Assembly: GCF_018860825.1 (NCBI RefSeq)
Contig: NZ_JAHKPZ010000030.1
Location: forward strand, 508,678 to 572,677
Reading direction: 5' to 3'
DNA from: Lacinutrix sp. C3R15
Lineage (GTDB): Bacteria; Bacteroidota; Bacteroidia; Flavobacteriales; Flavobacteriaceae
DNA: 64,000 nucleotides
Made by a program: the position numbers and the translations under genes. This document shows positions 46,263 through 55,553 of this stretch, in pieces. Positions within the stretch are counted from its first letter, which is position 1. Every line of letters begins with the position of its first letter. The notes below the pieces were generated by a model. The model did no database searches. It saw nothing but the letters and a program-made list of their open reading frames with translations, and was not told where the DNA came from.

Positions 46263-46853
46263 TTAATTACTTGTTGGATAATACCCTGAGACACAAATAA
46301 CATATCGAAGTGTGGTATACGGTTGCATATTATTTACTGCTGTACCACTACCTGTATTACCAATCATATTCTCATTCATAACAGTAGCAGTAGTACTTTC
46401 TCCTGTAGAATACTCTTTGTCTAGCAACTTGGTACCTGCTGGGTAATTATTTGTTGGAGATTCACTATCACCATCTTCTACCACAGCATTAACTGAGTGG
46501 TTATGTGCTGGTAAATTTGCCTCTACTAGAGTGGTTGTATGTAAACCTCCTTGATTACCTTGTGAATAGCTTGGAAGCCCTGGACCAGCACCTTGCCCAA
46601 TAGGCACACGACCTCTTAAATCTGGTAAAGCAAAAGTAGTTATACCATCACCACCATATTGAGTTCCTAAAAGGCTAAACAAAGCTGTATTTTGTGCAAT
46701 TGGTAATAAACTACCATCACATTCCATCCAACCACTTTGTACAAAATACACTGCTGTTAATTTAATATCACCTAGATATGCATCTTGTGCGTTTACAGTA
46801 TTGACAAAAAAGAAACATAAGCATACACTTAAAGTTGTAATTAGTTTTTTCAT
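46263..46853 (-). CDS. Secreted phage-tail-collar-like protein (microcystin-dependent protein family)
   Basis: A 196-residue protein with a Sec signal peptide (1-22, VNA-QDA). The mature part has the tail-collar/MdpB motif set: GWMECDGSLLPIAQNTALFSLLGTQYGGDGI, FALPDLRGRVPIGQG and LPAHNHSVNA. No sorting tail or phage gene accompanies it. The family occurs both in phage tails and as free-standing secreted proteins of unknown role; the signal peptide favours the latter. It is followed closely by a T9SS cargo gene. Confidence 0.9.
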   Translation of the reverse strand: MKKLITTLSVCLCFFFVNTVNAQDAYLGDIKLTAVYFVQSGWMECDGSLLPIAQNTALFSLLGTQYGGDGITTFALPDLRGRVPIGQGAGPGLPSYSQGNQGGLHTTTLVEANLPAHNHSVNAVVEDGDSESPTNNYPAGTKLLDKEYSTGESTTATVMNENMIGNTGSGTAVNNMQPYTTLRYVICVSGYYPTSN

Positions 46854-46930
46854 AAAAAAAAATTTAAAGATTAATAGATTCTAAATTTAGTTATTTTATA
46901 ATAATTTCTAAATAGCAACCATAATTTTTA

Positions 46931-46967
46931 TTCAATAAAAAAAAAGAGCGACCAATAGGTCGCTCTT
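46931..46967 (-). terminator. Terminator at the end of rimP-nusA-infB
   Basis: Stem AAGAGCGACC/GGTCGCTCTT (46944-46953 with 46958-46967), loop AATA, nine A to the left which become a U-run in the minus-strand transcript. Confidence 0.9.
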
Positions 46968-46988
46968 ATAATTTGTATATAAAAAAAT

Positions 46989-49853
46989 TTATTTCAGTTT
47001 CTTTTTAACTTCTACTTCATGGAAAGCTTCAATTATATCGCCTTCTTTAATGTCGTTGTAGTTCTTAATTTGGGTACCAAAATCATAACCTTTAGAAACT
47101 TCTTTAACATCGTCTTTAAAACGTTTTAAGGATGCTAATTCACCTGTGTATACAACTACGCCATCACGTATTAAACGTATACCAGAGTTTCTCATTATTT
47201 TACCAGTTAATGCCATACAACCTGCAATGCTTCCAATTTTAGAAACTTTAAAGATCTCTCTAATTTCTGCTGTACCTGTAATTTCTTCTTTAAGCTCTGG
47301 AGATAACATACCTTCCATTGCGTCTTTAAGATCATTTATAGCATCATAAATAATGGAGTACATTCTGATATCGATTTCTTCGTTATCTGCTATTTGACGA
47401 GCATTACCCATTGGACGCACATTAAATCCTATAATAATAGCATCTGAAGCAGTTGCTAATAATACATCACTCTCTGTTATAGGCCCAACACCTTTATGAA
47501 TAATATTTATTTGAATTTCTTCGGTAGATAATTTCTGGAAAGAATCTGTTAACGCTTCTACAGAACCATCTACATCTCCTTTTAGGATGATGTTTAATTC
47601 TTGGAAATCACCAAGAGCGATACGACGACCTATTTCATCTAGAGTAATATGACGTTGTGTACGTACAGATTGTTCACGTTGTAATTGTGTACGTTTTGTA
47701 GCAATTTGTTTTGCTTCACGTTCGTCTTCAAATACATTAAATTTATCACCTGCTTGTGGTGCACCATCTAAACCTAGAATAGATACTGGAGTGGAAGGAC
47801 CTGCTTCTTTAATATCATTTCCACGTTCATCTTGCATTGCCTTAATCTTTCCGCTGTTTTTACCAGCTAAAACATAATCACCAATACGTAATGTACCTGC
47901 TTGAACTAATATGGTAGATACATATCCTCGACCTTTATCTAAGAATGCTTCTACAACTGTTCCTTGTGCTAATTTATCAGGATTTGCTTTTAACTCTAAT
48001 AATTCGGCTTCAAGTAATACTTTTTCTAAAAGTTCTTTTACACCTGTTCCCATTTTAGCAGAGATATCTTGTGATTGAATTTTACCTCCCCAATCTTCTA
48101 CTAAAAGGTTCATTTGTGCTAAACCACTTTTAATATTTTCTGGTTTTGCGTCTGGTTTATCAATTTTATTAATTGCAAATACTATAGGTACTCCTGCTGC
48201 TTGCGCGTGAGAGATTGCTTCTTTAGTTTGCGGCATGATATCATCATCTGCAGCTGCAACAATAATAGCGATATCTGTTACTTGGGCTCCACGAGCACGC
48301 ATTGCTGTAAATGCTTCGTGACCTGGAGTATCTAAGAATGCTATTTTTTGTCCGTTGTCTAAAGTTACTCCATAAGCACCAATGTGTTGTGTAATACCTC
48401 CTGACTCTCCTGCAATTACATTTTCTTTACGTATGTAATCAAGAAGCGATGTTTTACCATGATCAACGTGACCCATTACTGTTACAATAGGAGCACGAGG
48501 TTTTAAATCTTCTGGTTTATCTTCAACTTCTTCAATAGCTTCTTCAATATCTGCAGTTATAAATTCTACTTTATATCCAAATTCTTCTGCAACTATAGAA
48601 AGTGTTTCTGCATCTAAACGTTGGTTCATAGTAACCATCATACCAAGAGACATACAAGCAGATATAATTTGTGTTACTTGCACATTCATCATGGTAGCAA
48701 CCTCATTTGCTGTTACAAATTCTGTTACTTTAAGAATCTTGTTTTCTGCTGCTTCAATTTGTTGATCAATTTCAGATTGTTCTCTGTGTTGATCTCTTTT
48801 ATCTCTTCTGTACTTAGCACCTTTACCCTTACTAGATTTACCTTGCAGTTTTTCTAGGGTTTCACGTACTTGTTTTTTAACGTCTTCTTCGCTAGGCTCT
48901 TCTTTTACAATATTTCTTCTTCCTTTGCCTTGTCCTGGTTTGTTTCCTTTGTATCTGTTGTTACCACCTGAGTTATTTCCTCCAGTTCTATTATCTCCTG
49001 GTTTAGAAATTCTACGACGTTTACGTTTATTATCTGAAGATTTATCGTCTTTCTTAGGGTCTTCTTTTTTCTTTTTAGGTTTATTAAATTGACTTAAATC
49101 AATTTTAGTACCTGCAATTTTAGGACCAGTAAGTTTTTGGTATTTTGTTTCTACCCTTTCTTCTTTAAAGGGTTGATCTTCTGCTTTAGTAGTTTTTTCA
49201 TTTTTAGCAGCTGCTGGTTTTTCAACCTTATCTACTTTTTCTGTTTTCGCTACTTCATCTACCTTTTCTACTTTGTCAACCTTCTCTACTTTGGTAACCT
49301 TTTCAACCTTAACTGGTGTTTTTGGTTTTTCGGTTTTAGTAGGTTGTACTTCCTCAACTTTTTTAATTTCTTGAGGTTTTTTAGTTTCTTGAGGCGTTGT
49401 AGGAGCTACTTTTTCTTTAGCCGTTTCTTGCTTAACTTCTTCGGCTTTCGGTTTTTGCTTCTCTTCTACTTTTTTAGATTTACCATCTAAATCTATTTTA
49501 CCAACTTGTTTTGGTCCAGACAGTGTAGACTTAGCTTTAACAATTTGTTGTTGCTGCTGCTTAGCTGCTTCTCTAATTGCTTCTGCTTTTTGCTTTTCTT
49601 CTAATTCTTTCTCACGTTGTTCACGTAAAGCTTCTTTTTCTTTGAGTTTAGCCTCACTAACTTCTTGAGACGCCATTCTTTTGCTAGCGTCTGTTTGAAA
49701 TTCGTTTGAAAGAATTTGGTAAACTTTTTCTGAAATTTTTGTAGTAGGACGCTTCTCTATTTCGATGCCTTTAGATTCTAAAAAATCTACTGCACGATCG
49801 ATAGAGATGTTAAGCTCGCGTAATACTTTATTTAATCTTACTGTTCCAGCCAT
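46989..49853 (-). CDS. infB: Translation initiation factor IF-2
   Basis: At 954 residues this GTPase brings initiator tRNA to the 30S subunit. The N-terminal IF2_N module ([21 protein letters not shown]) is followed by a long Lys/Glu/Pro-rich linker of about 75-350 with repeated VEKV-type units. The G domain shows [31 protein letters not shown] and NKIDKP, and domains II-IV follow. It is the last gene of the rimP-nusA-infB operon, 29 bases after nusA, and ends at a strong terminator. Confidence 0.98.
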   Translation of the reverse strand: MAGTVRLNKVLRELNISIDRAVDFLESKGIEIEKRPTTKISEKVYQILSNEFQTDASKRMASQEVSEAKLKEKEALREQREKELEEKQKAEAIREAAKQQQQQIVKAKSTLSGPKQVGKIDLDGKSKKVEEKQKPKAEEVKQETAKEKVAPTTPQETKKPQEIKKVEEVQPTKTEKPKTPVKVEKVTKVEKVDKVEKVDEVAKTEKVDKVEKPAAAKNEKTTKAEDQPFKEERVETKYQKLTGPKIAGTKIDLSQFNKPKKKKEDPKKDDKSSDNKRKRRRISKPGDNRTGGNNSGGNNRYKGNKPGQGKGRRNIVKEEPSEEDVKKQVRETLEKLQGKSSKGKGAKYRRDKRDQHREQSEIDQQIEAAENKILKVTEFVTANEVATMMNVQVTQIISACMSLGMMVTMNQRLDAETLSIVAEEFGYKVEFITADIEEAIEEVEDKPEDLKPRAPIVTVMGHVDHGKTSLLDYIRKENVIAGESGGITQHIGAYGVTLDNGQKIAFLDTPGHEAFTAMRARGAQVTDIAIIVAAADDDIMPQTKEAISHAQAAGVPIVFAINKIDKPDAKPENIKSGLAQMNLLVEDWGGKIQSQDISAKMGTGVKELLEKVLLEAELLELKANPDKLAQGTVVEAFLDKGRGYVSTILVQAGTLRIGDYVLAGKNSGKIKAMQDERGNDIKEAGPSTPVSILGLDGAPQAGDKFNVFEDEREAKQIATKRTQLQREQSVRTQRHITLDEIGRRIALGDFQELNIILKGDVDGSVEALTDSFQKLSTEEIQINIIHKGVGPITESDVLLATASDAIIIGFNVRPMGNARQIADNEEIDIRMYSIIYDAINDLKDAMEGMLSPELKEEITGTAEIREIFKVSKIGSIAGCMALTGKIMRNSGIRLIRDGVVVYTGELASLKRFKDDVKEVSKGYDFGTQIKNYNDIKEGDIIEAFHEVEVKKKLK

Positions 49854-49882
49854 AAATTGCTTGTAATATAACCTAAAATGTG

Positions 49883-51115
49883 TTAGTCTTCAAATTCTGC
49901 TTTAAGAATTCTAATAACTTCGTTTATTGTTTCTTCTTCTAAATCGGTACGTTTCACCAAATCTTCAACCTCTTGTTCTAGTACGCTTTTAGCTGTATCT
50001 AGTCCTGCTTTGCTGAATTCATCAATAATCCATCCGTCTATTTCATCAGAGAATTCGCGTAATTCTACATCTTCTTCTGCTCCTTCTCTAAATACATCAA
50101 TTTCATAACCTGTTAGTTTTCCTGCTAAACGTATGTTGTGACCACCACGACCTATAGCTTTACTTACTTCTTCTGGTTTTAAAATTGCTTCTGCTCTTTT
50201 ATTTTCTTCGTCAATTTTAATTGATGTTACACGAGCAGGACTTAATGCTCTTGTAATATACAATTGTAAATTGGTTGTATAATTGATTACATCAATATTT
50301 TCATTTCCTAATTCACGAACTATACCGTGAATTCTAGATCCTTTCATACCTACACATGCACCTACAGGATCAATTCTATCATCATACGAATCTACAGCTA
50401 CTTTTGCTTTTTCGCCTGGAATACGTACTACGTTTTTAATAGTAATTAAGCCATCAAAAACTTCAGGAATTTCTTGCTCGAATAATTTTTCTAAAAATGC
50501 TGGTGCAGTTCTAGACATTATTATTGCAGGTTTATTTCCTTTTAACTCTACACTTTCAATAATTCCTTTTACGTTATCTCCTTTACGGAAAAAATCTGAA
50601 GGAATTTGTTTGTCTTTTGGCAAGATGATTTCGTTTCCTTCATCATCTAAAAGTATAACAGCTCTGTGACGAATGTGGTGTACTTCGGCTGTATAAATTT
50701 CACCAATTAACTCTTGAAATTGTTTATAAATATTGGTGTTATCGTGTTCGTGTATTTTAGATATTAAGTTTTGTCTTAACGCTAATATAGAACGACGACC
50801 AAGGTCTATTAATTTTACTTCTTCAGAAACATCTTCACCAACTTCAAAATCTGGCTCAATCTTTCTTGCTTCTGTTAAAGAAATTTCTTGATTTGGCTCT
50901 TCTACTTCACCATCTGCTACTACTATTCTATTTCTCCAAATTTCTAAATCTCCTTTATCTGGGTTTATAATAATATCAAAATTATCATCATCTCCAAATT
51001 TCTTTTTTAATGCATTTCTAAAAACATCTTCTAAAATTGCCATTAAGGTTACACGATCTATTAATTTATCGTCTTTAAATTCTGAAAAAGAATCAATTAA
51101 CGCAAGGTTTTCCAT
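49883..51115 (-). CDS. nusA: Transcription termination/antitermination factor NusA
   Basis: A 410-residue NusA with an N-terminal RNA-polymerase-binding domain, S1 domain (about 130-200, [17 protein letters not shown]), KH1 (about 230-300, [16 protein letters not shown]) and KH2 (about 300-365, [17 protein letters not shown]). It lacks the long acidic C-terminal repeats of E. coli NusA, as is common in Bacteroidota. It controls pausing and termination and so could act on the hairpin in the leader of its own operon. Confidence 0.98.
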   Translation of the reverse strand: MENLALIDSFSEFKDDKLIDRVTLMAILEDVFRNALKKKFGDDDNFDIIINPDKGDLEIWRNRIVVADGEVEEPNQEISLTEARKIEPDFEVGEDVSEEVKLIDLGRRSILALRQNLISKIHEHDNTNIYKQFQELIGEIYTAEVHHIRHRAVILLDDEGNEIILPKDKQIPSDFFRKGDNVKGIIESVELKGNKPAIIMSRTAPAFLEKLFEQEIPEVFDGLITIKNVVRIPGEKAKVAVDSYDDRIDPVGACVGMKGSRIHGIVRELGNENIDVINYTTNLQLYITRALSPARVTSIKIDEENKRAEAILKPEEVSKAIGRGGHNIRLAGKLTGYEIDVFREGAEEDVELREFSDEIDGWIIDEFSKAGLDTAKSVLEQEVEDLVKRTDLEEETINEVIRILKAEFED

Positions 51116-51126
51116 AACTCTTTAAA

Positions 51127-51588
51127 TTAAAATTTTATCATAACTTTTGCTTCTACAATATTTTCATAGGCAATATTTGCCTGTTTTTGCACGGTAACTT
51201 TACCTTTACCTACTGGTTTAGGCTCTCTACTTTTCCATTGCAAAGTAATTTCTTTTTCAGTAGCCTCTATTAGCGTACCTTCTAAGTTTTCTGTTTTTGT
51301 TTTCACTTCTAAAAGCCTACCAATGTTTTTTACATACTGACGTTTATGAGTCATTGGAGATGTTGCTCCTGCAGACATAACTTCAAGAGAAAAATCTTGT
51401 TCTTCTCGATCTAAGCTATTTTCAATTGCTCTACTAATAAAGATACAATCTTCTACAGTTACACCATTATCACCATCTAAAATTATTTTTATAGCGTTAT
51501 CTGTTGTTATAGTTAAATCTATAAGAAATAAATCTGGCTTCTCTTCTAAGCTTGCGTCTAATAAGTCTTTTACGGTATTCTTAAACAT
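51127..51588 (-). CDS. rimP: Ribosome maturation factor RimP
   Basis: A 153-residue 30S assembly factor: DNAIKIILDGDNGVTVEDCIFISRAIENSLD and FSLEVMSAGATSPMTHKRQYVKNIGR are characteristic. It is the first gene of the operon, 11 bases before nusA. The ATG lies 15 bases after a GC-rich hairpin in the leader. Confidence 0.96.
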   Translation of the reverse strand: MFKNTVKDLLDASLEEKPDLFLIDLTITTDNAIKIILDGDNGVTVEDCIFISRAIENSLDREEQDFSLEVMSAGATSPMTHKRQYVKNIGRLLEVKTKTENLEGTLIEATEKEITLQWKSREPKPVGKGKVTVQKQANIAYENIVEAKVMIKF

Positions 51589-51603
51589 TTTTTGGTATAA
51601 AAA

Positions 51604-51624
51604 GAGGGGACTTTTCGTCCCCTC
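51604..51624 (-). terminator. Terminator-like hairpin in the rimP leader
   Basis: A perfect 8-bp GC-rich stem GAGGGGAC/GTCCCCTC (51604-51611 with 51617-51624), five-base loop, then TTTTTATACC on the minus strand. It lies downstream of the rimP promoter and 15 bases before the ATG, so it is inside the operon leader. It may also end transcripts from the gene upstream. Attenuation is an inference. Confidence 0.7.
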
Positions 51625-51651
51625 ATCCTTTTCTTTTTCGTTTCAACGGTG

Positions 51652-51682
51652 CAAATATACAATTTTTATCTTGATTTACAAA
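51652..51682 (-). promoter_or_regulatory. Promoter of rimP-nusA-infB
   Basis: On the minus strand TTTG (51679-51682), 19 bases, TATATTTG (51652-51659): a perfect match to the Bacteroidota consensus. Predicted start is near 51646, so the transcript contains the 51604-51624 hairpin. Confidence 0.85.
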
Positions 51683-51712
51683 AGTTGTTGAAACACAATA
51701 GTTAGAATACAC

Positions 51713-54157
51713 TTAATTTATAGTATTTGAGTAAACATTAACTTCTTTATACAACATATCCCCTTCTTCATTTAGCCCATTAATTATAATTTTCAAGCCC
51801 TCATTACCCTCTTTAGCAACTGTAATAAAATTATCTTTATTCGGCATTATGGTAAACTCTGGCACCCAATCTACAGTATCATAATACATCTTAGCACGAG
51901 AACTACTAAATTGGAGTGGCTTATACTGAAAAGGAGTATTATTTATTTTAAAACCAAATGCTGTTTGACTCGTTGTTGCACGTGTATCTTTTGCATTAAC
52001 AACTTTTGCTTTCTTTTTTTTTAGTTTAATTTCTACAACTCCTGAAGCACCACGAATACCATAACCTGCTCCTGACCTATTTAACCTAACATACTCTACA
52101 TCTTCAACATACAGATCATTCAAGACAGATAAATCTGAATTTAATGGTGCGCCATCTATTAAAACATAGGCTTGATTAGAACCTAAAAAAGTATTTATTC
52201 CTCTATTGGTAAAGACTACTGTACTTGGCGATATTTCACTAGTCTTTCTTGTTTCAATATTAGGTATTTGATCTAAATATTCAAAAATAGTACAGCCTTT
52301 GCATTGTATGGGATTTTTTTTAGTTGTTTCTGTAAAACCATTACCCAATTCTTTTGGATTATTAACATAACCAATAGAATCTAAGCTTGTTATTTTTTTA
52401 TTTTCCTTTTTAGCAAAAAGCATAATTTCTTCTAATTGCTCTTCTCCTCTATTTACATAAATACTATCTTCTACATTAAAGTGAATGTTTTTTTCTTGAT
52501 TGACATTATACTTTAAAATACTATCTGCCTTATATTTTGTTGTAATTGGGTTTATTGTAAATTTTGCATCTTGTATTACTCCTGCAGAATTTAACAATGC
52601 TAACTTATATTGACTAGGATGCACCAATAACAAATTAGTAAAAGCAAAGGTTTTTTCGCCTTTTAACTCTTTAAACAATACAATATTGTTTTCTTTTGAA
52701 GTTAGTAAAACTTTACAACCATTTAAATTATTTAAACTAGTGTTTACCAAACCACTAATAACAAGACCGTTTTCTGGTTTAATACTTATGTTATTAGCTT
52801 GCTGTATTATAACATCCTCTTTAAAACCTTTACTAATTTGTAACAATATATCTTTATCTTTGAGAGATGTTGCATGGCTTAAAATTGCTTTTGCATCTTC
52901 CTTACTTAATTCTACATAAGGCTTAATCAAGTATTCTGCCTTAATATTACTTCTGCTATTGTACATTTTTGTTTGATCTGTTAATACAGAAATACTTGCG
53001 TTTGCCTTTATATATTTATTTAATAGATTTATTTTTAACTGAATAGAATCTTTTGTCTCTTTTGCTTTTTCAATACTTAATGATATATCCTTTTTCTTAT
53101 TAAAAAAGAAATTTCTACTAACTAATTGTTTGTTCTTATTATTAAAAACAGTGAAAGTATTTACACCATTAAACAGACCTTCTTTTTCAATTTTTAAAGC
53201 ATAATTATTATACTCTGCATCTATTACTATTGGTATAACCGATTTTAAAACTCCGTTTCTATGCACCACAGCATAAAGACCTTCACCGGAAACATACTCT
53301 TTATTTGTTTCAGTATTGGTTACTATTTTAAAAACCACTTCTTTATCTGTAGTACTTTTATAATCATAATGAATTACAAACCCTTTTTCACTCACTAATG
53401 GCAATGATTTAATGTACTCTGTATTATTTACTATGGTTTTTAAAACATAGCTTTTACCAATATAACAAGGCAACTCTACAGCTCCTACTCCATGATTATT
53501 TGTTTGCAATCTTGCTTTAACCATTTGTGATTCTTGCTCCACAATACTAGCACTTACCTGTATTGGTTTACCATTTAAAACAGCTTTTACATACACTGTA
53601 TTATACGCTCTACCAAGCAATATATTGCTTTCTGGTACTATTTCTAGCTGCAAAATAGAAACCTCATCTTCTGGAACACTATTTTTTACTGTTATTTTAT
53701 TTTCATTAAAACCAGGCTGCTTCTCTGTTACATTAACCACTTCTATTTCTTTAATGTATGTAGAATTAAAATTTAAACCATACACTGTACCTAAAGCAAT
53801 ATAGTATGTCCCTGTGTTATAAGAAGCATCTAAACCAATAAACCCATTAACCATTCCTTTTTCTACAAATACCAAGTCACTTTTTATTAGCTCTTTTTTA
53901 TCATTATAAATATTTACATGTAGGTTAGAAGTTTTATAATTAGGCACACCTGTTACATCATTTACAACATATATTTTATACCATATTTTTTCACCCGAAA
54001 AGTATAAAGACTTATTGGTATGCATAAAAAACTTCTCTTGATTAGCATTATTAAAAATAGTTTGACTATTGATAAAGTTTGCGACTAATTCTTGCTCATT
54101 TTCCTGAGAATAAATTACTAAACTAAAGAAGCAAAATAACAATGTGATTTTTTTCAT
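51713..54157 (-). CDS. Secreted protein with MG2-like domain and orphan TonB-plug domain
   Basis: An 814-residue protein with a signal peptide (about 1-16, IYS-QEN). Residues about 40-135 resemble an MG2-like macroglobulin domain (TNKSLYFSGEKIWYKIYV ... SDLVFVEKGMVNGFIGL), several more beta domains follow, and about 630-730 is a TonB-receptor plug (FEYLDQIPNIETR, FTNRGINTFLGSNQAYVLIDGAPL, YGIRGASGVVEIKLKK). No beta-barrel follows the plug. Such proteins are recurrent in Bacteroidota but lack a settled function. It precedes rimP but is separated by terminator and promoter. Confidence 0.75.
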   Translation of the reverse strand: MKKITLLFCFFSLVIYSQENEQELVANFINSQTIFNNANQEKFFMHTNKSLYFSGEKIWYKIYVVNDVTGVPNYKTSNLHVNIYNDKKELIKSDLVFVEKGMVNGFIGLDASYNTGTYYIALGTVYGLNFNSTYIKEIEVVNVTEKQPGFNENKITVKNSVPEDEVSILQLEIVPESNILLGRAYNTVYVKAVLNGKPIQVSASIVEQESQMVKARLQTNNHGVGAVELPCYIGKSYVLKTIVNNTEYIKSLPLVSEKGFVIHYDYKSTTDKEVVFKIVTNTETNKEYVSGEGLYAVVHRNGVLKSVIPIVIDAEYNNYALKIEKEGLFNGVNTFTVFNNKNKQLVSRNFFFNKKKDISLSIEKAKETKDSIQLKINLLNKYIKANASISVLTDQTKMYNSRSNIKAEYLIKPYVELSKEDAKAILSHATSLKDKDILLQISKGFKEDVIIQQANNISIKPENGLVISGLVNTSLNNLNGCKVLLTSKENNIVLFKELKGEKTFAFTNLLLVHPSQYKLALLNSAGVIQDAKFTINPITTKYKADSILKYNVNQEKNIHFNVEDSIYVNRGEEQLEEIMLFAKKENKKITSLDSIGYVNNPKELGNGFTETTKKNPIQCKGCTIFEYLDQIPNIETRKTSEISPSTVVFTNRGINTFLGSNQAYVLIDGAPLNSDLSVLNDLYVEDVEYVRLNRSGAGYGIRGASGVVEIKLKKKKAKVVNAKDTRATTSQTAFGFKINNTPFQYKPLQFSSSRAKMYYDTVDWVPEFTIMPNKDNFITVAKEGNEGLKIIINGLNEEGDMLYKEVNVYSNTIN

Positions 54158-54270
54158 TTTAACAACTCATTATTCCTCTAAATTTAGGAAAATCCATACA
54201 ATATAAAAAATTGTCATTTTTATTTCTTAAATTTAAGAAGCTATTATTCTTAACTAAACTTTTAAATAAA

Positions 54271-55101
54271 ATGAAAAAAATACTTGTACCAACAGACTTT
54301 TCAGAACAAGCCAATTACGCTCTTGAAGTTGCAGCAATGTTAGCAAAAAAAAATAATAGTGAAATTTACTTACTACACATGATAGACATACCTTTAAGTC
54401 AGATACCAGAACTTGGAGGCAACACTGCAGACAGCATTCCTGAAGCCATGTTTTTTATGAAACTTGCACATAAAAGATTTGAAGATATTTTAAGCAAAAA
54501 CTTTTTAAAAGACATTAATGTTCATGAAACCGTAAACTTTTACCAAACATTTGAAGACATAAAAAACACCTGTAAAGAGCACAATATAGATATGATTGTT
54601 ATGGGTTCTCATGGAGCCAGCGGCTTAAAAGAAATGTTTATTGGCTCTAACACAGAAAAAGTAGTACGTGTTTCTGACGTTCCTGTTTTAGTAATTAAAA
54701 ACAAACACGAAGACTTTATTATTAATGATTTTGTTTTTGCTTCAGACTTTAAAAAAGACAACAAAGAAACATACAAACAGGCTACAAAATTAGCAAAAGC
54801 TTTTAACGCAAAAATGCATTTATTATTAGTAAACACGCCTAGCAGATTTACAACCACGCCAACTGCCAATGCTAGAATAGCAGATTTTATTAAAGAATCT
54901 GATTTTAACAACTACAACATTACCGTTTTTAATGATGAATCTGTAGAAAAAGGAATCTTAAACTTCTCGCATAGTATAAATGCAGATTTAATTGGTATTA
55001 GCACACATGGCAGACAAGGAATTGCTCATTTTTTTAACGGAAGCATTAGCGAAGACTTAGTTAACCACGCCAAAAGACCTGTTATCACCTTTAAAATATA
55101 A
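54271..55101 (+). CDS. Universal stress protein, two UspA domains
   Basis: A 276-residue tandem UspA protein. Each half is a Rossmann-like nucleotide-binding fold: KILVPTDFSEQANYALEVA and MGSHGASGLKEMFIGSNTEKVVR in the first, FVFASDFKKDNKETYKQA and STHGRQGIAHFFNGSISEDLV in the second, with the G-x2-G-x9-G(S/T) ATP motif in both. Starts with ATG at 54271; the TTG at 54211 merely extends the frame by 20 hydrophobic residues without conservation. It is transcribed away from the gene before it, with no clear promoter seen. Confidence 0.94.
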   Translation: MKKILVPTDFSEQANYALEVAAMLAKKNNSEIYLLHMIDIPLSQIPELGGNTADSIPEAMFFMKLAHKRFEDILSKNFLKDINVHETVNFYQTFEDIKNTCKEHNIDMIVMGSHGASGLKEMFIGSNTEKVVRVSDVPVLVIKNKHEDFIINDFVFASDFKKDNKETYKQATKLAKAFNAKMHLLLVNTPSRFTTTPTANARIADFIKESDFNNYNITVFNDESVEKGILNFSHSINADLIGISTHGRQGIAHFFNGSISEDLVNHAKRPVITFKI

Positions 55102-55248
55102 GCTATAATCACATAGTAATTTTAAAAACAGATTTTTTACCAGCTAATTTACAACCAGTTAAAACACAATACTCACAACTATTCACCTTAAATATATTGC
55201 AAAAAAAAATCCTTACTTGTTTAAAGTAAGGATTAAATTTAATTAATG
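55102..55248. other. Non-coding gap between the stress-protein gene and tRNA-Gln
   Basis: AT-rich spacer of about 147 bases with no gene; it contains the tRNA terminator at 55201-55233. Nothing else is seen. Confidence 0.6.
55201..55233 (-). terminator. Terminator of tRNA-Gln
   Basis: A perfect 10-bp stem (55209-55218 with 55224-55233, ATCCTTACTT and complement), five-base loop and a nine-A run at 55201-55209 that becomes a U-tract. Confidence 0.85.
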
Positions 55249-55321
55249 TTGGCCCACTAGGGCTCGAACCTAGACTCTTCTGCACCAAAAACAGACGTGT
55301 TGCCAGTTACACCATGGGCCA
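55249..55321 (-). tRNA. tRNA-Gln (anticodon TTG)
   Basis: The minus strand folds into a standard cloverleaf: 7-bp acceptor stem TGGCCCA/TGGGCCA, anticodon stem TCTGT/GCAGA around a 7-base loop TTTTGGT with anticodon TTG, and T-arm CTAGG-TTCGAGC-CCTAG. The discriminator is A and the CCA end is not encoded. It has its own consensus promoter and terminator, so it is expressed as a single unit. Confidence 0.97.
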
Positions 55322-55340
55322 ATATCTCAAATTGAGAGTG

Positions 55341-55371
55341 CAAATTTAACACAAACTTTTGTTTGCGCAAA
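55341..55371 (-). promoter_or_regulatory. Promoter of tRNA-Gln
   Basis: On the minus strand TTTG (55368-55371), 19 bases, TAAATTTG (55341-55348). Both boxes match the consensus and the -7 box ends 20 bases before the tRNA. Confidence 0.85.
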
Positions 55372-55553
55372 TTTTTTTTAAAAAAATTTAAATAAATTTT
55401 TATTTTTTTTCAAAACAGCACTTTTTCATTCCTTTAGAAGTTCCTTTTTCTTTAAGGTACAAATACTCTTTATCAATTTAGTTATGAAAAACTTAAAATC
55501 TATGTTACTTTCATAATTATTATTAAATTCGCCATGCTAATTCAGACTAATAC
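55372..55553. other. AT-rich gap before the DUF2723 gene
   Basis: About 180 bases rich in A and T runs. I find no promoter match for the plus-strand gene and no structure worth calling. Confidence 0.5.

Noticed and set aside
46263..46853. Tail-collar gene as a prophage remnant
   Set aside because: No other phage gene, integrase or attachment repeat is nearby, and the protein has a Sec signal peptide.
49137..49490. Aromatic-rich open frame opposite infB
   Set aside because: It mirrors the Lys/Glu-rich linker of IF-2 on the other strand; Phe-rich translation is a product of codon bias.
54211..54270. N-terminal extension of the universal stress protein from TTG at 54211
   Set aside because: The ATG at 54271 begins the standard KILVPTDFS start of the family; the extra 20 residues are hydrophobic by chance.
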